From Sporolactobacillus sp. THM7-4 (lineage in GTDB: Bacteria > Bacillota > Bacilli > Bacillales > Sporolactobacillaceae), in assembly GCF_004153165.1 (NCBI RefSeq), contig NZ_SEMD01000002.1, forward strand, positions 124,001-188,000: a stretch of DNA of 64,000 nt, given 5' to 3'. Within the stretch, counting starts at the first letter, position 1. The number at the start of each line of letters is the position of its first letter. The translations under genes were made by a program, and so were the position numbers. Below are positions 36,690 through 50,778 of this stretch, one piece after another. The notes beneath the pieces are model-generated. The model saw only the letters and a list, made by a program, of their open reading frames with translations. It was not told where the DNA came from and did no database searches.

Positions 36690-37900
36690 AACGTTCCTCT
36701 CACCTCGAACAGTCCGGCAAGCGCCTCGCAGATTTTCCCGGCAATCATCGTCTTCGCCATCTTTTCAAAAGACTTGTGCCTGCCGTCCTGATAGTAAAAT
36801 GTAACCGTGTTGGTTTCTTTTCCAAATCCATCCTCTACCCGGTTCGCCACAAGCAAATCAAGGCGCTTACCGATCAGCTTCTTCCGTGCGTTTTCCGCCA
36901 GATCCTCTGTCTCCGCCGCGAAACCAATCAGGATCTGATGTTTTTTCCGCAAGCCAAGTTCCTTGAGAATATCCGGATTACGGACCATCTTAATGATCAG
37001 GGGACCGTCGTTCTTCTTAATTTTGTTCAGGCTGATCTTTTCCGGACGGTAGTCGGCTACAGCTGCCGCCTTGATAACGGCATCGGAGCCATCAAAATGG
37101 CCGAGCACGGCATCGTACATCTCGAGCGCTGAATGGACCGTAACTGTGTGAACACCCGCCGGAGGCATGAGCGCGGTCGGACCGGTGATTAATGTGACCT
37201 CCGCGCCCGCACGGGACGCCGCTTCGGCAATCGCATAACCCATTTTTCCGCTCGAATAATTACTGAAATAGCGTACCGGATCAACGGCTTCGCGTGTCGG
37301 TCCGGCCGTAATGAGTACTCTTTTACCCTTAAGAGAAAACGCCTGATCCCGAGTCCCGGAAAAATAGGTTTCAATCTCTTGAAAAATAAGATCGGGTTCG
37401 ACCAACCTGCCTTTTCCTGTCCATCCACAGGCCAGTCTCCCCTGATCGGGACCGATCAGCCGGTAGCCGTATTCGGTCAGAACGCGTAAATTTCTTTGGA
37501 CAGCAGGATGACTGTACATATTCACATTCATCGCCGGAGCGACCCAGACAGGGGCTTTCGTCGCCAGTATCACAGCCGTGAGCATATCGTCTGCAAACCC
37601 TCCCGCGAGTCTGGCAATTGAATTCGCTGTCGCCGGTGCAACAAGAACCAGATCGCTGGAATCCGCCAGATCAATATGGGCAATCTGCCCTTCTTTTTCT
37701 TCGGTAAATACGTCCCCGTGTACCTTGTGTCTCGTCAGCCCCTGAAAAGTTTCGGGCGCGATAAAATGTTTGGCGTTTCGAGTCATCACAGCATGGACAT
37801 TGGCACCCGACTTTACCAGCCTGCTTGCCAGTTCGGCCGCTTTATAAGCAGCTATCCCACCTGTTACACCGAGAATAATCGTCTTGCCGGATAGTACCAT
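36686..37900 (-). CDS. coaBC: Bifunctional phosphopantothenoylcysteine synthetase/decarboxylase
   Basis: Carries out two steps of coenzyme A synthesis. It has 404 aa. The N-terminal flavoprotein decarboxylase (CoaC, about 1-185) has GVTGGIAAYKAAELA, the His-containing HKVHGD and PAMNVNMYSHPA with a CGWTGKGRL loop. The C-terminal synthetase (CoaB) has ITAGPTREAVDPVRYFSNYSSGKMG and the lysine-rich KIKKNDGPLIIKMVRNPDIL. It follows rpoZ after a strong terminator, so it probably has its own weak promoter near 37920-37960. Confidence 0.97.
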   Translation of the reverse strand: MVLSGKTIILGVTGGIAAYKAAELASRLVKSGANVHAVMTRNAKHFIAPETFQGLTRHKVHGDVFTEEKEGQIAHIDLADSSDLVLVAPATANSIARLAGGFADDMLTAVILATKAPVWVAPAMNVNMYSHPAVQRNLRVLTEYGYRLIGPDQGRLACGWTGKGRLVEPDLIFQEIETYFSGTRDQAFSLKGKRVLITAGPTREAVDPVRYFSNYSSGKMGYAIAEAASRAGAEVTLITGPTALMPPAGVHTVTVHSALEMYDAVLGHFDGSDAVIKAAAVADYRPEKISLNKIKKNDGPLIIKMVRNPDILKELGLRKKHQILIGFAAETEDLAENARKKLIGKRLDLLVANRVEDGFGKETNTVTFYYQDGRHKSFEKMAKTMIAGKICEALAGLFEVRGTF

Positions 37901-37940
37901 CCCACGGTCCCCTCTCCTGTTCAGTATTTGACAAAATTGT

Positions 37941-37974
37941 TAAAAAGCAACAACCGGAAAAATGGTTGTTGCTT
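37941..37974 (-). terminator. Terminator after rpoZ
   Basis: Perfect 11-base stem AAGCAACAACC/GGTTGTTGCTT, an eight-base loop and a tail of five T on the minus strand. Confidence 0.88.
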
Positions 37975-38003
37975 CGCTTCTGTCAGTAATCATTCTCGGC
38001 TTC

Positions 38004-39099
<1,096 letters not shown>

Positions 39100-39194
39100 C
39101 GCATACTCACTTCCCTCTATGAGGTTGTTAAAAATCAGCATGAATAACGGCCTGCCCGTTATACCTCATTCAGGCCCATTTATGGTGAAGCCGA

Positions 39195-40076
39195 TCACTC
39201 GACATTTTGAACCTGTTCCCTCAATTTTTCAATCTCGCTTTTTACAGACACGACTTTACGGCTCATTTCCGCACTGTTTCCTTTCGATCCGATCGTATTA
39301 ATTTCCCGATTCATCTCCTGGATCAAAAAATCAAGCTGTCTGCCTGCGGGCCTTTTTTCTTCAAGAAGTGTACGAAACTGACTCAGATGGCTGGACATCC
39401 GCGTCAGTTCCTCATCTATTGACGATTTATCTGAAAAGACGGCAACTTCATTCATCAGCCTCTGTTCATCCATAAATTGGTGATTTCCTAAAAAATCAGC
39501 CACATGTTGACGCAGTCTTTTTTCATAATTTGCGTGGACTTGCGGGGCCATCGCAGTAAGCTCGAAAACTTGTCGTTCGATAAAGTCGAGTTTCTTCTCC
39601 AAATCCTGCTTCAATTGATCCCCTTCCGCCCGTCTCATCCGCATCAGCTGATTGCATGCTTTTTCCAACGCTTGCAGGATAAGCGGCTCAAGCTCGATCG
39701 CAGACTGGCTGCCTGCTTCCTGCAATGTAAACACGCCTGGCAGCATCAGGACCCGGCTGAAATCCCAGTCATGCCCGCCCGATCGCTTCTGGATTTCGCT
39801 GACGGCTTCTATGTACTGGTCAACGATTGCCCAGTTTGTCTGAAGTCTGGGTGCTATCGCCTTACTTCCGTCAATGGATATAAAAACCGAAAGCGCTCCC
39901 CTCCTGACGTATTGCCGGATTGCTTTCTTTATCTTGTCCTCCATATAGAGCAGAGGCCGGGGACCATTGAAAGATAGATCAAAAAAACGATGATTCACCG
40001 ATTTCAGCTCGACACGAACATGCGTCTCACCATCATTGACCGAGCCCGTACCGAAACCGGTCATGCTGTTTAACAT
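39195..40076 (-). CDS. yloC: YicC/YloC family endoribonuclease
   Basis: Protein of 293 aa. The N-terminus MLNSMTGFGTGSVNDGETHVRVELKSVNHRF and the C-terminus FLIQEMNREINTIGSKGNSAEMSRKVVSVKSEIEKLREQVQNVE are the two conserved YicC blocks. Members of this family are endoribonucleases involved in small-RNA and mRNA turnover; YloC activity in Bacillus is inferred from the family. It sits between rqcH and remA. Confidence 0.94.
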   Translation of the reverse strand: MLNSMTGFGTGSVNDGETHVRVELKSVNHRFFDLSFNGPRPLLYMEDKIKKAIRQYVRRGALSVFISIDGSKAIAPRLQTNWAIVDQYIEAVSEIQKRSGGHDWDFSRVLMLPGVFTLQEAGSQSAIELEPLILQALEKACNQLMRMRRAEGDQLKQDLEKKLDFIERQVFELTAMAPQVHANYEKRLRQHVADFLGNHQFMDEQRLMNEVAVFSDKSSIDEELTRMSSHLSQFRTLLEEKRPAGRQLDFLIQEMNREINTIGSKGNSAEMSRKVVSVKSEIEKLREQVQNVE

Positions 40077-40212
40077 TCAATCACTTCCACCTTCCTATTT
40101 TATACAATTCGATACTTAAGAGGCAAGCAGAGATGCAAATAAATTACGGCTGATCCGCCGGAACGTGCAATCCTGGACAGGCACGAGGCAGTATCTGTGT
40201 AAAACACACCCT

Positions 40213-41946
40213 TTAACGCGGATACGAACCTGTTTCCGGCTTTTCTCTCATTTTCAGGACAAGCGATTCATCGGGCGTCACATAGAGCGTCTTCTGATCG
40301 GTATAGATAACAAAACCGGGCTTTGCTCCGCCTGGCTTTCTGACATATTTTACTTTTGTGTAGTCCACGGGTACACGGCTGCCAAAACGTGACTTGCTGA
40401 AAAAAGAAGCAAGTGTCGCCGCTTCAATCAGCGTTTTTTCACTCGGTTGTTCAGAACGGATCACGACATGCGACCCCGGGATATTCTTTGTATGGAGCCA
40501 TATCTCTTCACTGCCGCCAATCTTCGTCGTCAGATAATCATTTTGCTTATTATTCTTCCCAACAAGAATCGTTGTTCCGTCTGACGCATAATAATGATCG
40601 ATTTCAGGACGGTTTTTTTTCTTCTTTCGTCGTTCTGACATTTTCTTTTTCAGGTAGCCGCCGTCTTCAAGTTCCTCGCGGATTTCGGTGATGTCCTTGA
40701 GCGATGCCGTTTCCATCTGCTGAAGCAGGGTATCGAAATAATCGATTTCCTGCTTCGTTTGTTCGATTTGTTCACTGACCACTTTTTTGGCCGTTTTCAT
40801 TTTATTATACTTTTTAAAATACGCCTGAGCGTTTTCCGATGGAGTCCGGTTTGGATTCAAAGGAATCGTGATCTTGCTCTGATTTTCATCATAGTAGTTT
40901 ACCGCATCGATTGAACGATCACCCCGTTTAAGACGGTGCATATTAGCGGTCAGAAGTTCGCCGTACAAACGCCAGGTATCGGCGTTTTTCGCCTCTTTCA
41001 AGGTCTTCTCCAGTTTCTTCAGCTTGGCTTTGTTTTTTTTGCTCTCGAGTGAAATAAAATGGCTCAAGTCTCCTGCCTTTTGCTTAACGGCATCTGTCTC
41101 CGCCTTAACCGCGAAGAACTGATCAAGCATTTCATGCACGCTTTCAAAAACTTGCCTGCGTCCCTGCAGATGAGTCAGTTCGATCACATGATACTCATCT
41201 TTTCCATTGTTTCCATAAACGATATTCGGATGAAAATCATCATTCTTAATAGCCGACTGCACTGCCTGAAAAGCGCTTGCAACGGCCTCCTGATAAGGCA
41301 GACCGGCCCGGTGTACTATTTCTTTACCGATCAGGGGTGAAAAACCGCTGACAGCCCCGACCATTTGCCGGTCAATCCGCCCCTGATTCCATTCAATATG
41401 GCTGATCAGGTCCTGTGTATTCATTTCCATCGGGTTCATCTTACCCTGGTCAGGAGGGGAAACATAAGTCTCACCAGGGAGAACAGTCCGGTAACGGTTA
41501 ACAGACGGTGTCAGATGTTTCATACTGTCGATTATCCTGCCTGATTCTTTATCAATAAGGACCACATTACTATGGCGGCCCATGAGTTCAATGATCAACT
41601 GTTTTTCTGTAAGATCTCCGACTTCATTGCGTGCCCTCAAATCGATGTGAACAATCCGCTCGAAGCCAACCTGTTCAATCGCGTCGATCACACTGCCTTC
41701 AAGGTGTTTGCGCAGAAGCATGCAGAACATCGGCGGTTCCTGAGGATTTCCTTCAATCTTGTTCGTCAGATGCATTCGGGCGAACGCAGCATTTATCGAA
41801 ATCAACAGCTTTCCCCGTGCACTCCTGGAACGCAGATGTAACACAAGATCTGTTGCCGTCGGCTGATATATTTTCGACACACGTCCTCCGGCAAAATCCT
41901 GCAATCCCCGGACAACGGCGTGCATTACAATCCCATCATAAGTCAT
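40213..41946 (-). CDS. rqcH: Ribosome quality control protein RqcH (NFACT/FbpA family)
   Basis: Rqc2/NEMF homologue that binds 50S subunits carrying stalled peptidyl-tRNA and recruits Ala-tRNA to add C-terminal alanine tails. It has 577 aa. The NFACT-N region includes EPPMFCMLLRKHLEG and MGRHSNV. A coiled coil (about 275-430) follows, then NFACT-R with LVGKNNKQNDYLTTK and WLHTKNIPGSHVVIR. The start MTYDGIVMHA was preferred over a TTG seven codons upstream. At the position of the B. subtilis Asp97-Arg98 pair this protein has Glu96-Arg97 (GFERI). Confidence 0.95.
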   Translation of the reverse strand: MTYDGIVMHAVVRGLQDFAGGRVSKIYQPTATDLVLHLRSRSARGKLLISINAAFARMHLTNKIEGNPQEPPMFCMLLRKHLEGSVIDAIEQVGFERIVHIDLRARNEVGDLTEKQLIIELMGRHSNVVLIDKESGRIIDSMKHLTPSVNRYRTVLPGETYVSPPDQGKMNPMEMNTQDLISHIEWNQGRIDRQMVGAVSGFSPLIGKEIVHRAGLPYQEAVASAFQAVQSAIKNDDFHPNIVYGNNGKDEYHVIELTHLQGRRQVFESVHEMLDQFFAVKAETDAVKQKAGDLSHFISLESKKNKAKLKKLEKTLKEAKNADTWRLYGELLTANMHRLKRGDRSIDAVNYYDENQSKITIPLNPNRTPSENAQAYFKKYNKMKTAKKVVSEQIEQTKQEIDYFDTLLQQMETASLKDITEIREELEDGGYLKKKMSERRKKKKNRPEIDHYYASDGTTILVGKNNKQNDYLTTKIGGSEEIWLHTKNIPGSHVVIRSEQPSEKTLIEAATLASFFSKSRFGSRVPVDYTKVKYVRKPGGAKPGFVIYTDQKTLYVTPDESLVLKMREKPETGSYPR

Positions 41947-41965
41947 AGAATAATCACTCACTTTC

Positions 41966-41994
41966 AAAAAAAGCGGGCATCGGGTGCTCGCTTT
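41966..41994 (-). terminator. Probable terminator of the pyr operon
   Basis: A stem AGCGAGC/GCCCGCT with one mismatch is followed by TTTTTTT on the minus strand, just upstream of rqcH. It is downstream of the candidate rqcH promoter, so it might instead act as an attenuator for rqcH. Confidence 0.5.
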
Positions 41995-42029
41995 ACTCGT
42001 TACGTTTATTCTCTTTGACTCATTTATTT

Positions 42030-42059
42030 ATTGTCTCACTGAAGCATGCCATCCGTCAA
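42030..42059 (-). promoter_or_regulatory. Candidate promoter of rqcH
   Basis: Minus-strand TTGACG (42054-42059), an 18-base spacer and GACAAT (42030-42035). The -35 lies in the loop of an imperfect inverted repeat at 42041-42072. Confidence 0.45.
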
Positions 42060-42072
42060 GAACGGATGCTTC
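42041..42072. repeat. Imperfect inverted repeat over the rqcH -35 region
   Basis: The outer arms GAAGCAT/ATGCTTC and the inner CCGT/ACGG can form a hairpin or a dyad operator. A second small dyad, CGGTAAT/ATTACCG, lies near 42094-42112. Neither is followed by a T-tract on the minus strand. Confidence 0.4.
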
Positions 42073-42154
42073 AATTTCCGGCCCGGGATGGAGGTGTGCG
42101 GTAATCCGGTATTACCGAAACGGGGAATCATCAAGTGAGCGTTTTTTATCGATC

Positions 42155-42771
42155 TTATTTTCTCCAGTCTTCAGTGAGCGGATCGGCATACCATTTTTTC
42201 AACTGGTCCAGCTGGCCTCTGTCGATGACACCTTGTTCAACCGCGAGATGGATCAGCGTCTCAAAATCGGTCAGCGTCTTCAGCGGAACTTCAGCTTCAG
42301 AGAAATTCTTTTCTGCCTGAGGGAGCTGATAGGTAAAAATGGCCCCTACACCGAGGACGTCGGCGTTCACTCTTTTCAGAGCGTCCACCGCAGTCAGAAC
42401 ACTTCCGCCAGTCGAAATCAGGTCGTCGATCACGACAACTTTCTGTCCCTCTTTCACTAACCCTTCAATCTGTTTCTTGCGGCCATGGGATTTGGCCGAA
42501 GACCGGACATAAACCATAGGCAGATCGAGAGCCTCAGCGATCCATGCCGCATGAGGAATCCCCGCTGTCGCTGTTCCCGCAATCACTTCCGCATCCGGAT
42601 AGTTTTTTTGGATCAGATCGACGAAAGCCTGTACAACGTCTTTTCGGATATCCGGGTAGGCCAAAACGAGCCTGTTATCACAGTAAACCGGTGAATGAAT
42701 CCCTGAGGCCCAGGTAAACGGATCTTCCGGACTCAGCACAACGGCATTGATTTCGAGAAGGTGTCTGGCAA

Positions 42772-42790
<19 letters not shown>
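42155..42790 (-). CDS. pyrE: Orotate phosphoribosyltransferase
   Basis: Fifth step of UMP synthesis, joining orotate and PRPP to make OMP. It has 211 aa. The PRPP-binding motif VVVIDDLISTGGS is at about 120-132, and FTWASGIHSPVYCDNR is typical of the N-terminus. The ATG at 42790 lies eight bases after GGAGG, within the end of pyrF, so the overlap implies coupling. It is the last gene of the pyr operon. Confidence 0.97.
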
Positions 42791-45177
<2,387 letters not shown>

Positions 45178-45181
<4 letters not shown>

Positions 45182-48100
45182 TCACTCACACTCGCCTTCT
45201 CTTCAGCTTTAGCATACCGGTTATCCATGCCGGGCATGCATTCCGTGCTGAACGCCAGCGACTCGAGGACCGTAAGCAACGCTTCCGTTGTATCGAGCGA
45301 TGTCAGGCAGACCACTCCGTTTTCAACGGATTCTCTTCGGATTCGGAATCCGTCTCTGGCCGGGCGCTGGCCTTTCGTCAGCGTGTTGACGACAAACTGA
45401 GCGCCTCCGTGCCGAATGACATCCAGAAGGTTCGGTGCTTCACCGCCGATCTTATTGACCACGGTTACCGGGAGATGCCGTTCGGCGATTATCTTTGCCG
45501 TTCCTTCTGTCGCGAGAATATTATAGCCAATATCATAAAAACGCCTGACCAGACTCAGTGCTTCCTCTTTATCTTTATCTGCTATTGTAAACAAGACAGA
45601 TCCGTGGGAAGGAATTGTCATTCCGCTTGCCAGTAATCCTTTGTATAAGGCCTTTTCCAGAGTGGCATCCTGCCCCATCACTTCACCGGTCGATTTCATC
45701 TCCGGCCCAAGTGTTACATCGACACGGCGGAGTTTGGCGAATGAGAAGACCGGCACTTTCACGTATACCCTTTTTTTCGGCTCCGGATGGATGCCTGTCT
45801 TGTAACCGAGACTCCTTAATGTTTCGCCGAGAATCAGCCTGGTCGCTGTTTTTGCCATTGGAACCCCGGTAATTTTACTCAGGAACGGAACCGTCCGGCT
45901 CGCCCTGGGATTGACTTCAATGACATAGACCTGACCTTCATGGATAACAAACTGGATGTTCAACAGTCCGACTACATGAAGTCCCCTGGCAATCTTTATC
46001 GCCGTACTCGTCACCTGTTCTTTCATTGCTTTGCTTAATGTCTGCGGCGGATAGACGGCGATCGAGTCGCCCGAGTGAACGCCCGCTCTTTCGATATGTT
46101 CCATAATTCCTGGAATATAAACGTCCGTTCCGTCGGAGAGGGCGTCGAGTTCAATCTCTGTACCCACTAAATAGCGGTCGATTAATACAGGATGTTCCGG
46201 ATTCATTTTCACCGCATTTTTCATGTAATGAATCAGATCTTTTTGATGATAAACAATTTCCATCGCCCGCCCGCCAAGTACATAAGAAGGACGGACAAGT
46301 ACCGGGTAACCGAGCTGGTCGGCAATCTTCAGAGCCTCTTCAATTGAAAAAGCGGTCGCTCCTTGCGGACGGTCGATATTCAGTTTCAAAAGCAGTTGTT
46401 CAAAACGGTCACGGTCTTCCGCCTGATCCATCGCATCAAGTGATGTCCCGAGAATCCTGACCCCGTGATCAGCAAGCCCGGCCGCGAGGTTAATCGCGGT
46501 CTGCCCGCCAAATTGTACCACGACGCCCTTCGGCTTCTCCAGTTCAATGACATTCAGGACATCCTCCAGGGTGAGCGGTTCAACATAGAGTTTATCTGAG
46601 ACACTGAAGTCGGTCGAAACGGTTTCCGGATTATTGTTAATCATAATCGCTTCATAGCCCTGTTCTTTGATTGCCCAGACGGCATGAACCGTCGCATAAT
46701 CAAATTCAACCCCCTGGCCGATCCGGATCGGTCCGGAACCGAGTACAACGACACTCTCTTTTTCAGAAACAGTCGACTCGTTTTCTTCTTCATAGGTGCT
46801 GTAGTAGTACGGCGTCTCAGAACTAAATTCACCGGCACAAGTATCGACCATTTTATAAACCGGTCTGATCCTGTATTCCTTCCTGAAATTTGAAACATCG
46901 TCTGTATTCATCATCCAGCAATCCGCAATTTTCCAATCTGAAAAACCGAACCTTTTTGCTTCTATTAAAATTTCCCTGTTTTTGGGATGAGCCTCAAGAC
47001 GCTCTTCTATCTTTACAATGTTTGCTATCTTATTCAGGAAAAACCGGTCGATCTTCGTTATCCGCCACATGTCTTCAACTGTTGCCCCGCGGCGAAGCGC
47101 TTCGGCTATGAAGAAGAGGCGGCGGTCGTCCTGTTCAGAAATGCTTTGATAGAGATCTTCAAGAGACATCCCGGCAGCTTCGCTTAGCTCAAGATGCATG
47201 CTGCCGATCTCAAGAGAACGGACGGCTTTCAGAAGTGATTCCTCAAAGGTTCTGCCAAGCGCAAGCACCTCGCCGGTCGCCTTCATCTGGGTGCCCAGGG
47301 TCCGTTTCGCGTCATCAAACTTATCAAATGGCCAGCGCGGGATTTTGGTTACTACATAATCGAGTGTCGGTTCAAAACTGGCATATGTTGTTCCGGTTAC
47401 CGCATTTTTAATCTCATCAAGCTGATAACCTGCGGCTATCTTCGCCGCTACTTTTGCGATCGGGTAACCGGTCGCTTTCGAAGCAAGCGCTGACGACCGG
47501 CTGACACGTGGATTAACTTCGATCACATAATATTGGTCGCTGCCTGGATCAAGAGCCAGCTGGACATTACAGCCGCCCTCTATTTTCAAGGCTCGGACAA
47601 TCCTGAGCGAGGCGCTGCGTAAACGCTGAAGGTCACGGTCGCTCAGTGTCTGGCATGGCGCCGTAACGATCGAGTCGCCGGTATGAATGCCGACCGGATC
47701 AATATTTTCCATGTGGCATACCGCGATCGCACCATCGTTGTGGTCGCGCATCACTTCAAATTCAATTTCTTTGAATCCGGCGATGCTTTTTTCAATCAGT
47801 ACCTGATGAACCGGGCTCAGTTTCAGCCCGTTTTCCGTAATCGTATCCAGTTCTTCCTCTGTTGTGGCGATCCCGCCGCCCGTTCCTCCGAGCGTATAAG
47901 CAGGGCGTATAATTACCGGAAGATGAACCTTTCGGGTAAAATCTCTCGCTTCTTCAAGACTCGTGACTGTTTCACTCGCCGGAACCGGTTCACCGAGCTC
48001 GATCATCAGCTCGCGGAATTTTTCCCGGTCTTCAGCCTTTTCAATACTTTCAAGATCTGTACCAAGCAGCTGAACATGAAGTTCATCAAGAATACCCGAC

Positions 48101-48411
48101 TGATGAAGCTGCACAGCCAGGTTCAGACCGGTTTGGCCTCCCAAAGTAGCGAGAAGTCCGTCAGGACGTTCCTTGCGAATGATTTTGCTGACAAATTCGA
48201 CAGTCAGAGGTTCAATATAAACTTTATCGGCTATATCCGTATCCGTCATAATCGTCGCCGGATTCGAATTGACGAGAACGACTTCATATCCTTCTTCCTT
48301 CAGTGACTGGCAAGCCTGTGTTCCCGAATAATCAAACTCTGCTGCCTGTCCGATGATAATCGGTCCCGATCCGATCACCATAATCTTTTTTACATCGCTG
48401 CGTTTAGGCAA
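45178..48411 (-). CDS. carB: Carbamoyl-phosphate synthase large subunit (pyrimidine type)
   Basis: Makes carbamoyl phosphate from bicarbonate, ATP and ammonia delivered by CarA. It has 1077 aa with two homologous ATP-grasp halves ([19 protein letters not shown] at the start, and [19 protein letters not shown] from about residue 560). The C-terminal allosteric domain contains [16 protein letters not shown]. The start is TTG at 48409-48411 ([16 protein letters not shown]), inside the end of carA with GAAGGTG upstream; longer in-frame extensions are carA sequence in another frame. Its membership of the pyr operon makes it the B. subtilis pyrAB equivalent. Confidence 0.97.
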
Positions 48412-49495
48412 GCCGGACACCTTCTTTCTTTTCCTGATTAACCATGGCCAGAAAGCGATCAAACAAGGGCTGGCTATCATCCGGTCCCGGGGAGGCTTCT
48501 GGATGGAACTGGACACTGAAGGCCGGGTAACGTTTGTGGCGCAGCCCTTCGATGGTCCCATCATTAATAGCCAGGTGAGTGACTTCTAAATCCGTACCTT
48601 CAAGAGATTCTTTTTCAACTGTATAGCCATGATTCTGAGACGTAATCATGAATTTTCCTGTATCGAGTTCTTTAACCGGATGATTAACACCACGATGGCC
48701 AAAACGCATTTTGACCGTATTTGCCCCCGCCGCAAGTGCGAACAGCTGATGGCCAAGGCAGATTCCTAGAAGCGGAACTTTCCCGAGGATTTCTCTGACC
48801 ATTTGGACAGCATCCGGGACACTCTTTGGATCTCCGGGGCCGTTGCTCAGTAAAACACCGTCCGGATGCAGTTTCATGATATCCGCCGCTGACGTCCGGT
48901 AAGGAACTATGACAACATCACAGCCTCGTTTAATGCATTCGCGCAAAATGCCCTGCTTCGCCCCGAAGTCGACAAGTACAATCCGCGGGCCTCCCCCTGG
49001 CGTCACATAAACCGACTGCGTTGAAACATGACTGATCTGGTCCACTGGAAGCGACCATTTCCGCAGTTTCGCTGCAACCTGTGCAGGATCGGCATCTCCC
49101 TGGACGATTCTGCCTCTTAATGTTCCATATTCTCGAATAATTTTGGTCAGCCTGCGGGTGTCGATACCTTCTATGGCCGGGACATCATATTCGGCCAGCC
49201 ACTCGCTCAAAGTCTTGTCCTTCTGCCAGTGCGAGGGCGACTTGGAAACCTCCTTAACGATCAGTCCTGAAATTTCCGGCCGGCTTGATTCATTGTCTGA
49301 ACGATTAATCCCGTAATTGCCGATCAGCGGGTAGGTTAAAGTAACAATTTGCCCATAGTAGGACGGGTCGGTCAGAACTTCCTGGTATCCAGTCATTCCG
49401 GTGTTAAAAACAACTTCTCCATTCGTCTCTTTGTTACTCCCGAATCCTTCTCCTGTAAAAAATTCGCCGTTTTCCAGTACAAGCAGTTTTTTCAA
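48404..49495 (-). CDS. carA: Carbamoyl-phosphate synthase small subunit (pyrimidine type)
   Basis: Class I glutamine amidotransferase supplying ammonia to CarB. It has 363 aa. The N-terminal domain includes [23 protein letters not shown]. The catalytic cysteine is in [16 protein letters not shown] (Cys246), and the His/Glu pair is in FHPEASPGP. It starts with TTG at 49495, overlapping the pyrC stop as TTGA, so translation is coupled from pyrC. It equals B. subtilis pyrAA. Confidence 0.97.
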   Translation of the reverse strand: MKKLLVLENGEFFTGEGFGSNKETNGEVVFNTGMTGYQEVLTDPSYYGQIVTLTYPLIGNYGINRSDNESSRPEISGLIVKEVSKSPSHWQKDKTLSEWLAEYDVPAIEGIDTRRLTKIIREYGTLRGRIVQGDADPAQVAAKLRKWSLPVDQISHVSTQSVYVTPGGGPRIVLVDFGAKQGILRECIKRGCDVVIVPYRTSAADIMKLHPDGVLLSNGPGDPKSVPDAVQMVREILGKVPLLGICLGHQLFALAAGANTVKMRFGHRGVNHPVKELDTGKFMITSQNHGYTVEKESLEGTDLEVTHLAINDGTIEGLRHKRYPAFSVQFHPEASPGPDDSQPLFDRFLAMVNQEKKEGVRLA

Positions 49496-50778
49496 CTCAT
49501 GACCACTCCTTTTTCACAGACAATCCGTCCACTGACCATAGTTAATTCAGGCCAGCCCTTGCAGGTCCATCCATCGAACGGGGTATTTTTTCCTTTCGAA
49601 GCAAACTCATTCACATCAATCTTTTTTTCTTTGTCTAAATTGAGGACAGTCAGATCAGCGTTCGCGCCTTCTTTGAGGCGGCCTGCTGAAAGTTTGAAAA
49701 TGTCCGCCGGTTTTACAGTCATTTTTTCAAGTAAAGCAACAAGCGATAACCGACCCGTCAGGACGAGATGAGTATAAAGCAGAGGAAAAGCTGTCTCCGA
49801 CCCGACGATGCCAAACGGAGCTTTATCGATCGGCCGCGCTTTTTCAAAGTGTGCATGAGGCGCATGGTCAGTCGCAATCACATCGATGGTCCCATCGATA
49901 AGCCCTTCAATCAGCGCCTCGCGGTCGTCTTCTCCACGAAGCGGCGGATTCATCTTGTAATTTGTATCAACGTCCGGAATATCACTGTCTGACAGGATCA
50001 GGTGGTGCGGTGCCGCTTCCGCCGTTACGTGAATCCCTGCCCGCTTCGCATCGCGGATGACGCGGACCGATTCTTTCGTGCTCACATGGCAGACATGATA
50101 ATGGACACCTGCCGCTTCTGCGAGCAGTACATCCCTTGCGATCTGAATCGATTCACAGACACTTGGTATGCCGGGCAGATGGTGGGTACGGGCGAAGGCT
50201 CCGTCATGCACAACACCGTCATAAATCAGAGTATTATCTTCACAATGGGCGACGACAGCGATATCGTTTTCTGCGGCTGCTTTCATCGCTTCGAGCATAA
50301 CCCGCGCTGATTGAACCCCCACGCCGTCATCGGAGAGGGCAAATACATTCATTCTTTTCAGCGCCGGAACATCTGTCAGCCGTTCACTGGTCAGATCCTT
50401 CGTAATCGCTCCATAAGGCAGTACATGGACCACGGCGTGTTCTTTTATCCGCTGATTAATTAATTTGAGTGTTTCCGGATTATCAGGGACGGGTTTCGTA
50501 TTGGGCATCGCGCAGATGGTTGTAAATCCGCCTCGTGCCGCGGCTTTTGAACCAGTTTCAATCGTTTCTTTATATTCAAGTCCCGGATCCCGGAGATGAA
50601 CATGGACATCGATGAAACCGGGAGAGATTAATTTTCCATCAACATTGATGATCTGCGTATTTTCGTCAGGATCAATGTTTTCTGCTATTTGGACAATCTT
50701 ATCCTCTTTGATTAAAAGATCCTTCTGCTGAATCGATCCGTTTATATAAGCTTTACCATTTTTCAGCAACACGTTCAT
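49492..50778 (-). CDS. pyrC: Dihydroorotase
   Basis: Zinc amidohydrolase that cyclises carbamoyl aspartate to dihydroorotate. It has 428 aa, class I. Metal ligands are His59 and His61 in [10 protein letters not shown], with further motifs [22 protein letters not shown] and [12 protein letters not shown]. The start [14 protein letters not shown] was set by homology, overlapping pyrB by 26 bases. The preceding in-frame residues are pyrB in another frame. Confidence 0.97.
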   Translation of the reverse strand: MNVLLKNGKAYINGSIQQKDLLIKEDKIVQIAENIDPDENTQIINVDGKLISPGFIDVHVHLRDPGLEYKETIETGSKAAARGGFTTICAMPNTKPVPDNPETLKLINQRIKEHAVVHVLPYGAITKDLTSERLTDVPALKRMNVFALSDDGVGVQSARVMLEAMKAAAENDIAVVAHCEDNTLIYDGVVHDGAFARTHHLPGIPSVCESIQIARDVLLAEAAGVHYHVCHVSTKESVRVIRDAKRAGIHVTAEAAPHHLILSDSDIPDVDTNYKMNPPLRGEDDREALIEGLIDGTIDVIATDHAPHAHFEKARPIDKAPFGIVGSETAFPLLYTHLVLTGRLSLVALLEKMTVKPADIFKLSAGRLKEGANADLTVLNLDKEKKIDVNEFASKGKNTPFDGWTCKGWPELTMVSGRIVCEKGVVMS

